Positions 1-6,647 of a DNA stretch of 15,443 nt are shown piece by piece. Location of the stretch: assembly GCA_902495265.1 (NCBI GenBank), contig CABUWR010000006.1:1-15443 (forward strand), given 5' to 3'. The notes beneath the pieces were generated by a model. That model had not been told where the DNA came from, did no database searches, and saw only the letters and a program-made list of their open reading frames with translations. This DNA comes from an uncultured Collinsella sp. Lineage in GTDB: Bacteria; Actinomycetota; Coriobacteriia; Coriobacteriales; Coriobacteriaceae. Numbering within the stretch: the first letter of the stretch is position 1; each line of letters opens with the position of its first letter. Position numbers and translations under genes: made by a program.

Positions 1-1
1 C

Positions 2-226
2 GAAGACACGCAAAACCGCCTGAAGGCAGGCATTCCGCAAACGAGTGTCGACGATGCGCAGGACACCATTTCCAAGTACCGCCATCAGATTGACGAAGAG
101 CAGACCCGTCAGGTGATTGACGCGCAAACGATTCGCGACAACACCAATCAGGAATCCACCTCCGAGTCAGATTCCGAGAAAACCGCCGAACAGTCAGCCG
201 AGGCCGAGGCCTCCGATAAGAATTAG
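2..226 (+). CDS. C-terminal tail of a truncated upstream protein (probable PP2C-type Ser/Thr phosphatase)
   Basis: An open frame enters from the left edge (codons from base 2) and stops at TAG 224-226, giving the last 74 residues of a protein. The visible part is hydrophilic and charged: a predicted helical stretch (ISKYRHQIDEEQTRQ) followed by a low-complexity Ser/Glu/Ala tail ending in ASDKN. No catalytic motif is visible, so the product cannot be read from this fragment. The assignment rests on context: in Actinobacteria the genes before the SEDS/PBP and PASTA kinase genes usually encode FHA proteins and the PstP phosphatase that opposes the kinase. The stop is 16 bp before the next start codon, so the two genes are probably co-transcribed. 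It is secure that a coding tail lies here; the phosphatase identity is inference. Confidence 0.6.
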   Translation, partial: EDTQNRLKAGIPQTSVDDAQDTISKYRHQIDEEQTRQVIDAQTIRDNTNQESTSESDSEKTAEQSAEAEASDKN

Positions 227-242
227 AAAGGGAGTGCCGCTT

Positions 243-3113
243 ATGAGTCGCCGCAACACCGAACTGCTCTTGCTCATCGCCTCGGCGTTCCCCGTCATCC
301 TGCTCTATGCGATGTACGTGCTCACCGCGGGTGCCACGATTTCCTTTGAGACGCTCGCCGTGCCGATCGGCCTGTTCGCCGCCTTCGCCGCGGCGCATAT
401 CGCCGTGCGCATCCTGGCGCCCGGCGCCGACCCCGCCATCCTGCCCATCGTCTTTGTGCTCTCGGGCATCGGCATCACATTCGTGACGCGCCTGGCCCCC
501 GACCTCGCCATCTCGCAGCTCATCATCTTGTTTGTCTCGGTAGCGCTCATGGTGGGAACGCTCGCACTGGTCAAGAACCTCGACGTGGTCATGCGCTACA
601 AGTACACCTTTGGCATTATCGGCATCATCCTGCTGATGCTGCCGATCTTTATCGGCACCACGATTTCGGGCTCCAAGCTGTGGATTCGCATCGCGGGCTT
701 CACCATCCAGCCCGGCGAGTTCGCCAAGGTCTTCATCGTCCTGTTCCTGGCAGGCTATCTGGCCGAGAACCGCGAGCTGCTCTCCATCTCCAACCGCAAG
801 ATCCTGGGCCTCAAGATTCCGCGCTTCCGCCTGCTGCTGCCGCTGTTTGCCGTGTGGGGCGTGTGCCTGCTCATCGTCGTTTTCGAACGCGACCTGGGCT
901 CGGCCGTCCTGTTCTACACCATCTTTTTGCTGATGCTCTATGTTGCCACGGGACGCTTTTCGTACGTCATCATCGGTCTTGCGCTGCTGGCCGTTGGAGC
1001 CGTGGGCGCCTACAAGTTCCTGTCTCACGTTCAGGTGCGTTTCCAGGTTTGGGTCGATCCGTTTAAGGACGCCCAGGGCCAGGGCTACCAGATCGTACAG
1101 TCACTTTACTCGCTGGCTGACGGCGGCCTGGTTGGCGTCGGCATTGGCAACGGCATGGCAAACAACATCCCCGTCGTCGAGTCCGACTTCATCTTCTCGG
1201 CCATCGGCGAGGAAATGGGCCTTTTGGGCGGCGGCGCCGTGCTCATCCTGTTTATGCTTTTTGCCGTGCGTGGCCTCACCACGGCAGCCCGCGCCAAGTC
1301 CGACCTTGCCGCCTTTAGCGCGACCGGCCTTACGGCGGCCATCAGCTTCCAGGCATTCTTAATCGTTGGCGGCGTAACCCGCCTGATCCCGCTGACCGGC
1401 GTCACCCTGCCCTTTATGAGCCAGGGCGGCTCCTCGCTGCTGGCGAGCTTTATCATCGTCGCGCTGCTGCTGCGCGCCGGCGACGAGGCAACCGGACGCG
1501 AAGCCGAGCTCACCGGCACCGGCACCATGGCCGCCATCACCGATGACCAGGTCGCATCCGCCGCTGCCCCGACCGGTACGCGTTTTGCCAACGCGCCTTC
1601 CTACAGCCACGGCAACCACTCCGCGAGCTCTCGCATGCGTCGTCGCCTGCTCGACACGCCTGAGTCCGGCGTGCTCGGCCGCGTGGCGCTTGCCAACCGT
1701 CTGACTCGTGCCGTGTTTGCCTTTACGGCGCTGTTCGCCATCCTTATCGGCAACCTCACCTATGTCCAGGTCATCAAGGCGAAGGACTACCAGGACATGC
1801 CGACCAACAACCACACCATCGCCCGCTCCAAGTACATCCAGCGTGGCTCCATCATCACGTCCGACGGCTTGACACTAGCCGAGTCGCTGCAGCAGGAGGA
1901 CGGCACCTACGCCCGCTCCTACCCCAACGGCAACATGGCCGCGCACGTGGTGGGCTACGTGAGCCAGCAATACGGCACCGCCGGCATTGAGAGCGTCATG
2001 AACGATACGCTCACCGGCTCCAAGGATTACTCCAGCTGGAACAACGCCATCGCGTCGCTCGCGGGACAGACACAGCCGGGCAATACTGCCAAGCTCACCA
2101 TCGACTCGCGCATCCAGACGGCTGCCGAGCAGGCGCTCAAGGGCTTTAAGGGCGCTGTGGTGGTCATGGATCCGCGTACCGGTGCGGTCCTTGCGTGCGC
2201 GAGCTCGCCCACCTACGACAACACCAACATCGATGCCCTGATGCAGTCGGGCGGCGGCGAGGACGGCTCGATGTACGACCGCGCCATGGACGCGCTCTAC
2301 ACCCCGGGCTCGACCTTTAAGGTCGTCACGCTCTCCGCGGCACTCGAAACCGGCACCGCCAGCCTTACCAGCACGTACCAGGCGCCCGCCTCCATGGACA
2401 TCGGCAACGCGCCGGTCACCAACTATGCCAACGAGAGCTACGGCACCATCAGCCTGCAGCAGGCCTTCGCCGTATCGTCCAACGTCGTCTTTGGCCAGGT
2501 GGCCAACGAGGTCGGCGCCAACTCGCTGGTACAGTTTGCCAACGCCTTTGGCTATGGGCAAAAGCTGGGTCAGGACCTTACCGCCGCGGCCTCCATCATG
2601 GCCGACCCGTCGCTTATGACCGAGTGGGAGACCGCTTGGGCAGGCGCCGGCCAACCCGTCGGCATGGACCACACGCCTGGCCCGCAGACCACCGTCATGC
2701 AGAATTGCGTGATCGCTGCCGCTATCGCCAACAGCGGCGTGGTCATGGACCCGTTCTTTGTGTCCCAGATACTCGCCCCGGACGGAACCGTGGTTAAGAC
2801 CACGCAGTCCCGCTCGCTGGGCCAGGCTGTCAGCTCCACCACGGCCGACCAGGTCAAGCAGGCCATGCTCGCCGTCGTCCAGTCCGGTACCGGCACCGAT
2901 GCCCAGATTCCGGGCGTCAAGGTTGCCGGCAAGACCGGTTCGGCCGAGACCGGCGGCACCAACGTCAACTCTATGTTTGTTGGCTTTGCACCTTACGATT
3001 CACCCACGGTTGCCATCTCGGTGGCCCTTGAGGATTACGACAAACACGACGTCAAGGCGGCCAAGATTGCCGGCATCGTCCTGACCGCGGCGCTCGCCGC
3101 ACAGGGAGCGTGA
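243..3113 (+). CDS. SEDS peptidoglycan glycosyltransferase (FtsW/RodA family) fused to a class B penicillin-binding protein
   Basis: This 956-residue membrane protein carries both halves of a peptidoglycan synthase. Residues ~8-410 are a polytopic FtsW/RodA domain with the family signature ESDFIFSAIGEE; Asp315 matches the catalytic Asp. After a ~75-residue Ser/Thr/Ala-rich linker, a second membrane anchor (~490-511) leads into a PbpA-like transpeptidase with all three active-site motifs: Ser690 in STFK, SSN at 745-747 and KTGS from Lys897. The family role is lipid II polymerisation and crosslinking at the outer membrane face. The two activities are normally encoded by adjacent genes; here they form one chain. 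The ATG at 243 is chosen because GGGAG lies just upstream; an open extension back to 117 overlaps the previous gene and is Pro/Arg-rich nonsense. Whether it serves elongation (RodA-like) or division (FtsW-like) cannot be told; the short PBP ectodomain resembles actinobacterial PbpA. Confidence 0.93.
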   Translation: MSRRNTELLLLIASAFPVILLYAMYVLTAGATISFETLAVPIGLFAAFAAAHIAVRILAPGADPAILPIVFVLSGIGITFVTRLAPDLAISQLIILFVSVALMVGTLALVKNLDVVMRYKYTFGIIGIILLMLPIFIGTTISGSKLWIRIAGFTIQPGEFAKVFIVLFLAGYLAENRELLSISNRKILGLKIPRFRLLLPLFAVWGVCLLIVVFERDLGSAVLFYTIFLLMLYVATGRFSYVIIGLALLAVGAVGAYKFLSHVQVRFQVWVDPFKDAQGQGYQIVQSLYSLADGGLVGVGIGNGMANNIPVVESDFIFSAIGEEMGLLGGGAVLILFMLFAVRGLTTAARAKSDLAAFSATGLTAAISFQAFLIVGGVTRLIPLTGVTLPFMSQGGSSLLASFIIVALLLRAGDEATGREAELTGTGTMAAITDDQVASAAAPTGTRFANAPSYSHGNHSASSRMRRRLLDTPESGVLGRVALANRLTRAVFAFTALFAILIGNLTYVQVIKAKDYQDMPTNNHTIARSKYIQRGSIITSDGLTLAESLQQEDGTYARSYPNGNMAAHVVGYVSQQYGTAGIESVMNDTLTGSKDYSSWNNAIASLAGQTQPGNTAKLTIDSRIQTAAEQALKGFKGAVVVMDPRTGAVLACASSPTYDNTNIDALMQSGGGEDGSMYDRAMDALYTPGSTFKVVTLSAALETGTASLTSTYQAPASMDIGNAPVTNYANESYGTISLQQAFAVSSNVVFGQVANEVGANSLVQFANAFGYGQKLGQDLTAAASIMADPSLMTEWETAWAGAGQPVGMDHTPGPQTTVMQNCVIAAAIANSGVVMDPFFVSQILAPDGTVVKTTQSRSLGQAVSSTTADQVKQAMLAVVQSGTGTDAQIPGVKVAGKTGSAETGGTNVNSMFVGFAPYDSPTVAISVALEDYDKHDVKAAKIAGIVLTAALAAQGA

Positions 3114-3245
3114 TGCCCGTGATCAAAGCGGATACTTGGGGCACGCCGCGGCCGATGAGCTAGCGGCAACGCGCCACACGGCCCCAGCGGCCACACATTT
3201 GGTACTACACACATCGTTGAGCGAATAGTTATGTTAGGAGCAGGA

Positions 3246-5183
3246 ATGGAACAGAGGGTCCTCGGGGGAAGATACCTCCTCAAGGATAAGGTGGGAACAG
3301 GCGGTATGGCGACCGTCTTCCGTGCACAGGATCAGGTCCTCGACCGCACGGTTGCCGTCAAGATCATGCTGCCGCAGTATGCCGGCGACGCCACCTTCGC
3401 CGCCCGCTTTAAGCAGGAGGCCCAGGCAGCTGCCGGCCTGTCCTCCCCCTATATCGTGGGCGTCTACGACTGGGGCAAGGACGGCGACACCTATTACATC
3501 GTCATGGAGTACCTGCGCGGTACCGACCTTAAGAGCGGCATCAAGAGCCACGGCGCCCTCGACCCCAAGAAGGTCGCGCAGATCGGCTCGCAGATCAGCT
3601 CCGCGCTTTCGGTCGCACACAAGCACGAGATCATCCACCGCGACATTAAGCCGCAAAACATCATGGTGCTGCCCGACGGCAACATCAAGGTAATGGATTT
3701 TGGCATCGCACGCGCTAAGAACAGCCACCTCACGCAGGATAACAACGTTCTTGGCACCGCCCACTATGTAAGCCCCGAGCAGACCCGCGGCCAGGACCTC
3801 GGCCCCACCTCGGATATCTACTCGCTGGGTGTCGTCATGTACGAGTGCGCCACCGGTCGCGTACCTTTTGACGGCGACGACGCTATCTCGGTCGCGCTCA
3901 AGCAGGTCAACGAGCTCCCCATCCCGCCGAGCCAGATCAACTCCGGTGTCGACGCCGACCTTGAGCGCATCATCCTCAAGTGCATGGAGAAGGACCCGGC
4001 AAACCGCTTCCAGACGGCCGACGAGCTGCGCCAGGTGCTCAACAGCTACCTGTCCGGCCGTGCCGTCAACGTCTCGGAGCCCACGCGCATCATCGGTGCC
4101 GCCGGCGACCTGGGTGCCACCAAGACCCGCGAGCTTTCCGACTCAACGCGCGCTATGGTTCGTCCCGTCTCGGGCGTGAGCGGTCAGAACACCGCCCGTA
4201 GCGCTGTCTCGGGCTCCACGGGCTCCTACGAGGTCGAGAAGCCTAAGTCCAACAAGAACAAGATTATCGCCGCCGTGATTGCCGCCGTCGCCGTGATCGG
4301 CGTTGTAGTGGCCTTTGCCACGGGCATGTTCAGTGGCGAACAGGTCACGGTGCCCGACGTGCTGGGCAAGGACCAGGAAACCGCTATTGAGCTGATCAAG
4401 GAAGCCGGCCTTGAGGTTGGCACCGTCGACCAGAGCTACAACGACGATGTCGACGAGGGAAAGGTCGCCGAGCAGACCCCCAACGGCAACACCAAGAAGG
4501 CCAAGGGCACGAGGGTGAACCTGGTAGTCTCCAAGGGCCCTAAGCCCTCCGAGAAGGTTGAGGTTCCGCAGCTCGTCGGCCTGACCAAGGACCAGGCCGA
4601 GGCCGCACTGGCAAGCGTGGGCCTGAAGGGCAGCGCTTCGGAGGAAGCCAATGAGGCCGAAGAAGGCCAGGTCTTTGAGCAGAGCACTGTTGCCGGCAAG
4701 GAGGTCGAGAAGGGCACGACCATCTCGTACAAGGTCTCCAGCGGCCCGGACACCACCTCGGTGCCCGATCTGACCGACATGACCGAGGCCCAGGCGCGCA
4801 ACGCTCTCGACATGGCTGGCTTTGGCGTCGACGTGAGCTACCAGGAAAACGACTCGGTTACCGAGGGCACCGTAATTAGCTGGAACCCCAGCGGCAAGCA
4901 GAAGCCCGGTGCCACGATCACCGTCGTCATCGCCAAGAAGTCCGGCAAGGCCAGCGTCCCGGGCAACCTGTACGGCAAGAGCATCTCCGCCGCCGTCACC
5001 GCGCTCAACAACGCCGGGTTCTACAACATCGCATTCTGCGATCAGAACGGCAACCCCGTGAGTGGCAACGAGAATGCCACCGTTACGGGCGTCTCCCCCA
5101 CCGGCAAGCAGTCCACCGACAGCACGATTACGCTGACGGTTTCTATCTCCGGCTCCGGCGACGACTCCGAGTCTAGCAACTAA
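3246..5183 (+). CDS. pknB: PASTA-domain Ser/Thr protein kinase (PknB/Stk family)
   Basis: This is a 645-residue transmembrane sensor kinase of the PknB/PrkC type, which senses muropeptides or lipid II and phosphorylates cell-wall and division proteins. The cytoplasmic kinase (~7-275) shows the Gly-rich loop GTGGMATVF, Lys39 in VAVKIM, HRDIKPQN with catalytic Asp133, DFG at Asp151 and the SPEQTRGQ segment. A Thr/Ser-rich juxtamembrane region precedes one TM helix (~340-362). Outside are four PASTA repeats beginning near residues 366, 439, 506 and 571, each with a VP-type start and an AxxAL..AG core, then a Ser/Asp tail. The start is the ATG at 3246, five bases after AGGAG; an ATG at 3231 lacks a ribosome site. 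It lies 132 bp after the SEDS-PBP gene, in the classical actinobacterial neighbourhood, and is probably the last gene of that operon. Confidence 0.95.
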   Translation: MEQRVLGGRYLLKDKVGTGGMATVFRAQDQVLDRTVAVKIMLPQYAGDATFAARFKQEAQAAAGLSSPYIVGVYDWGKDGDTYYIVMEYLRGTDLKSGIKSHGALDPKKVAQIGSQISSALSVAHKHEIIHRDIKPQNIMVLPDGNIKVMDFGIARAKNSHLTQDNNVLGTAHYVSPEQTRGQDLGPTSDIYSLGVVMYECATGRVPFDGDDAISVALKQVNELPIPPSQINSGVDADLERIILKCMEKDPANRFQTADELRQVLNSYLSGRAVNVSEPTRIIGAAGDLGATKTRELSDSTRAMVRPVSGVSGQNTARSAVSGSTGSYEVEKPKSNKNKIIAAVIAAVAVIGVVVAFATGMFSGEQVTVPDVLGKDQETAIELIKEAGLEVGTVDQSYNDDVDEGKVAEQTPNGNTKKAKGTRVNLVVSKGPKPSEKVEVPQLVGLTKDQAEAALASVGLKGSASEEANEAEEGQVFEQSTVAGKEVEKGTTISYKVSSGPDTTSVPDLTDMTEAQARNALDMAGFGVDVSYQENDSVTEGTVISWNPSGKQKPGATITVVIAKKSGKASVPGNLYGKSISAAVTALNNAGFYNIAFCDQNGNPVSGNENATVTGVSPTGKQSTDSTITLTVSISGSGDDSESSN

Positions 5184-5236
5184 CGTCAATCGCTTGTTGC
5201 TCCGAGCGGTTTAGACCGCAAACACATTCGCTCAGA

Positions 5237-5269
5237 AGCGCCCGCTTGCTCCCCCAGCAAGCGGGCGCT
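5237..5269 (+). terminator. Hairpin terminator after the cell-wall/kinase operon
   Basis: A perfect 14-bp stem (AGCGCCCGCTTGCT, 5237-5250, against 5256-5269) closes a five-C loop, 53 bp after the pknB stop. The T tract after it is short (TTTGCGT), so termination may be incomplete, but the stem is strong and well placed. Confidence 0.8.
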
Positions 5270-5312
5270 TTGCGTGTCTCAGTAGACATCTGGTGATTTG
5301 ATTTGGAAAATG

Positions 5313-5342
5313 TGGACGGACCCGCAGCCGGACGGGTAGAAT
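5313..5342 (+). promoter_or_regulatory. Predicted promoter of the candidate small RNA
   Basis: TGGACG (5313-5318, 4/6 match to the -35 consensus) and TAGAAT (5337-5342, 5/6 match to the -10) are separated by 18 bp. The expected start, 6-8 bases later, falls at about 5349, which is almost exactly where the first stem of the downstream RNA begins. This agreement between promoter and fold is the main support. Confidence 0.55.
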
Positions 5343-5348
5343 GTTTCT

Positions 5349-5441
5349 AGAAAACGACGCATCCCGCGTAAGTGTTAAGGAGCGCGGGCGGCCTAGTTTT
5401 CTAACGTGTTAAACGGCCGGGCTGCAACCCCGGCCGTTTTT
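5349..5441 (+). ncRNA. Candidate structured small RNA, about 93 nt, with its own promoter and terminator
   Basis: No convincing plus-strand protein is encoded here, but the stretch has all the parts of an independent small RNA. It follows a predicted promoter. An outer stem pairs TAGAAAAC (5348-5355) with GTTTTCTA (5396-5403). An inner GC stem pairs CCCGCG (5363-5368) with CGCGGG (5383-5388) and displays a 14-nt loop (5369-5382) containing AAGGAG, a Shine-Dalgarno-like sequence. A textbook terminator at 5412-5441 ends the unit. I do not recognise a known RNA family. It could act in trans by base pairing, or on the convergent mini-gene at 5440-5589 whose transcript would face it tail to tail. 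The structure is seen in sequence; transcription and function are inferred. Confidence 0.5.
5412..5441 (+). terminator. Intrinsic terminator of the candidate sRNA, possibly bidirectional
   Basis: The stem AACGGCCGGG (5412-5421) pairs perfectly with 5429-5438 around a 7-nt loop and is followed by TTTTTATT. On the minus strand the same hairpin is followed by TTTAAC, so it could also end the transcript of the small minus-strand gene whose stop codon sits at 5440-5442, although less efficiently. Confidence 0.85.
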
Positions 5442-5589
5442 ATTCGCGCTTGCGGCGCAAATGCCGAGAACCGTCCGCACCGCGCGTGCGCCTACGGACC
5501 TTAAACCGAACCTCATACGAATCAAGAAACGCAATGATGAACGTGCCGACCGTCGCAAGGGCGGCGAGCGCGTTAAGGAATTTCAGCAA
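5440..5589 (-). CDS. Candidate 49-residue single-TM protein with a basic tail (toxin-like?)
   Basis: An open frame begins at a TTG codon (5589) six bases after a strong GGAGGT (5601-5596) and ends at TAA 5442-5440. The product starts MLKFLNALAALATVG, has one hydrophobic helix (about residues 5-24, ending TFIIAFLDS) and then a strongly basic C-terminus rich in Arg/Lys (RFKVRRRTRG, later HLRRKRE). The frame is open further back to 5643, but those codons lack a ribosome site. A TAGAAT -10-like box lies upstream on the minus strand at about 5651-5656. A short TM helix with a basic tail, facing a small RNA tail to tail across a shared terminator, recalls type I toxin-antitoxin toxins such as TxpA/BsrG or holin-like toxins. 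I recognise no specific family, and the frame could be chance. Confidence 0.4.
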   Translation of the reverse strand: MLKFLNALAALATVGTFIIAFLDSYEVRFKVRRRTRGADGSRHLRRKRE

Positions 5590-5810
5590 TTGGGGACCTC
5601 CGATCAAGTCTTCGGCCGCCCGCGCACGGGATGCGTCGCACACACGATTCTAACCGATGCAGCCCTGATGATGCGGGCGACGGGAAGGGTGGCGCGAGCG
5701 GAGCTAGACGAAATGCGACCCATATTGGTGACGCGGGCGTCGACGGCCCGAATCCGGCCCTTAGACCAGAAGAGCCCGGCACCATAGCGGTACCGGGCTC
5801 GGTCAATCTC

Positions 5811-5833
5811 TGGTGCCCCCGGGCGGATTCGAA
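5811..5833 (-). pseudogene. Truncated tRNA-Arg 3' fragment
   Basis: The 23 bases here are identical to the CCA end, acceptor 3' strand and half of the T arm of the tRNA-Arg at 5939-6014. The sequence then departs into a C/G-rich stretch, so no D arm, anticodon or 5' acceptor strand exists. It is a non-functional remnant left by the 128-bp duplication. Confidence 0.8.
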
Positions 5834-5899
5834 AACTCCCCCCGCGGGAAAATTGGTGACGCGGGTGCCGACGGTCCGAATCCTGCCCTTAGACCAGAA

Positions 5900-5928
5900 G
5901 AGCCCGGCACCGTGGTGGTACCGGGCTC
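5900..5928 (-). terminator. Hairpin just downstream of tRNA-Arg
   Basis: A 12-bp stem with one G-T wobble (minus-strand GAGCCCGGTACC against GGTGCCGGGCTC) lies 10 bases after the tRNA CCA end. The bases that follow (TTCTGGTCT) form a poor T tract. It may serve as the tRNA transcript's terminator or a processing barrier. A nearly identical hairpin lies at 5772-5800 in the other repeat copy. Confidence 0.5.
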
Positions 5929-5938
5929 GGCAAATCTC

Positions 5939-6014
5939 TGGTGCCCCCGGGCGGATTCGAACCGTCGACACCCGCTTTAGGAGAGCGGTGCTCTATCCCC
6001 TGAGCTACGGAGGC
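5939..6014 (-). tRNA. tRNA-Arg (anticodon CCU)
   Basis: The minus strand folds into a full 76-nt cloverleaf. The acceptor GCCTCCG pairs with CGGGGGC (one G-U pair), the D stem is GCTC/GAGC, the anticodon stem CCGCT/AGCGG holds the loop CTCCTAA with anticodon CCT, and the T arm contains TTCGAAT. The CCA end is encoded. The T stem has one A-C mismatch (positions 50-64). It decodes the AGG arginine codon, rare in such GC-rich genomes. Its 3' end is partly duplicated next door. Confidence 0.93.
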
Positions 6015-6024
6015 ATGCTGTACT

Positions 6025-6030
6025 AGTGTA
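6025..6030 (-). promoter_or_regulatory. Possible -10 box for tRNA-Arg
   Basis: TACACT on the minus strand lies 10 bases upstream of the mature tRNA 5' end and matches the -10 consensus at 4/6. No good -35 box is seen at the right distance, so the call is tentative. Confidence 0.3.
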
Positions 6031-6075
6031 GCAGATTTACGCCGCTACCATGCAGCGCATAGCCACTCTTCGAGG

Positions 6076-6131
6076 TAGTCATTGGGGACGTTCTTTAATG
6101 ACTAGTCGTTTAAAAACGTCCCCAATGACTA
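6076..6131. repeat. Palindromic dispersed repeat (REP/MITE-like), copy 1
   Basis: This 56-bp element has perfect 17-bp outer arms: TAGTCATTGGGGACGTT at 6076-6092 and its reverse complement at 6115-6131, with ACTAGT in the middle. The same arms recur at 9730-9812. The last three bases, read on the minus strand, are the TAG stop codon of the DUF956 gene, so the element abuts or has replaced the gene's end. Such short palindromes are usually mobile, non-autonomous elements; no transposase is present in the window. Confidence 0.85.
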
Positions 6132-6527
6132 GTTACCTTTGTGGAAGAGGCTTTTGATGACGGAGGGGATGCTCTTGGCGCCCTTGGCCGTCACATCGAT
6201 AAAGTCGGGCGAACGCACGAGCTTATTCTCGTCGACGTACTTGCGGACCGCACGAAGCGTCTCTTTGTCGTCGCGCGTCGAAAACGTAAAATGACCGTTG
6301 TCCTTGGTGAAGATGGCAAAACGCGTGATCTTCTTGGTGCCGCGCAAAACCTCGGCGGCAATATAGTCGACCTCGTCCCACGGGATTTGAATATAATCCT
6401 CGGGATTGCGCTCGTTATAGTACTCAAACGCCTTATTGCCCACCATCACGTTACCGTGGCTGGTAAGCCCCATCAGGCAGGTTGCCGGCGTTGCCAGATC
6501 GACCGTGCTGTTCTGAGATTGCGCCAT
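6129..6527 (-). CDS. manO: DUF956 family protein of the mannose PTS operon (ManO-like)
   Basis: This 132-residue cytoplasmic protein matches what I recall of the DUF956/ManO family, found at the end of mannose-type PTS operons. Recognisable family features are the MAQSQNSTVDL start, CLMGLTSHGNVMVGNKAFEYY, IQIPWDEVDYIAAEV, RFAIFTKDNGHFTF and the C-terminal VIKSLFHKGN. Its molecular function is not settled; a regulatory link with the PTS is proposed for relatives. The ATG at 6527 has GAGG five bases upstream; the open extension to 6578 runs through the terminator hairpin and is rejected as coding. The gene follows manZ by 120 bp, separated by that hairpin, so expression probably depends on read-through. 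The TAG stop lies inside a palindromic repeat, which may have reshaped the last residues. Confidence 0.88.
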   Translation of the reverse strand: MAQSQNSTVDLATPATCLMGLTSHGNVMVGNKAFEYYNERNPEDYIQIPWDEVDYIAAEVLRGTKKITRFAIFTKDNGHFTFSTRDDKETLRAVRKYVDENKLVRSPDFIDVTAKGAKSIPSVIKSLFHKGN

Positions 6528-6542
6528 ACGCGCCTCGCCCTC

Positions 6543-6591
6543 CAATAAAAACAATCGGACCGCATCCAGTGTACCCACCGGGTGCGGTCCG
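6543..6591 (-). terminator. Intrinsic terminator between manZ and manO
   Basis: On the minus strand, CGGACCGCA (6591-6583) pairs perfectly with TGCGGTCCG (6564-6556) and is followed by ATTGTTTTTATT. This is a proper rho-independent signal placed after manZ and just before the manO ribosome site. It would lower manO expression relative to manXYZ, or mark a regulated read-through point. Confidence 0.8.
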
Positions 6592-6647
6592 TTTCAATGG
6601 CTCAAAAGCCCTTGCCTAGCAATTCTCGGTCTTAAGCCGAAACGTGC

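Larger units (their letters stand above)
5724..5961. repeat. Tandem 128-bp duplication containing tRNA-Arg 3' ends
   Basis: Two copies, 5724-5833 and 5852-5961, align without gaps at an offset of exactly 128 bp and differ at only a few positions. Each unit contains, from left to right, a plus-strand tRNA-like 3' half ending ACCA (5733-5768 and 5861-5896), a palindromic hairpin (5772-5800 and 5900-5928), and the 3' end of tRNA-Arg on the minus strand. Only the right copy continues into an intact tRNA. The arrangement makes each unit a large imperfect palindrome. The remainder of the stretch from 5590 to 5723 shows no other supportable feature apart from the mini-gene's leader. Confidence 0.85.

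Noticed and set aside
117..242. N-terminal extension of the SEDS-PBP protein
   Set aside because: It overlaps the upstream gene's coding tail, is Pro/Arg-rich without a ribosome site, and a good start with GGGAG is present at 243.
3113..3163. 16-residue frame starting in a TGATG overlap with the SEDS-PBP stop
   Set aside because: It is too short to judge, has no recognisable sequence, and the overlap can occur by chance; it may be a remnant but cannot be supported.
5724..5961. CRISPR-like or satellite array
   Set aside because: There are only two long copies of tRNA-derived sequence and no short regular repeats with unique spacers, nor any cas gene.
5573..6026. Open frames of about 130 codons on both strands through the tRNA and 128-bp repeats
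   Set aside because: They run through a functional tRNA, hairpins and duplicated non-coding units; the products are translations of tRNA-derived repeats.
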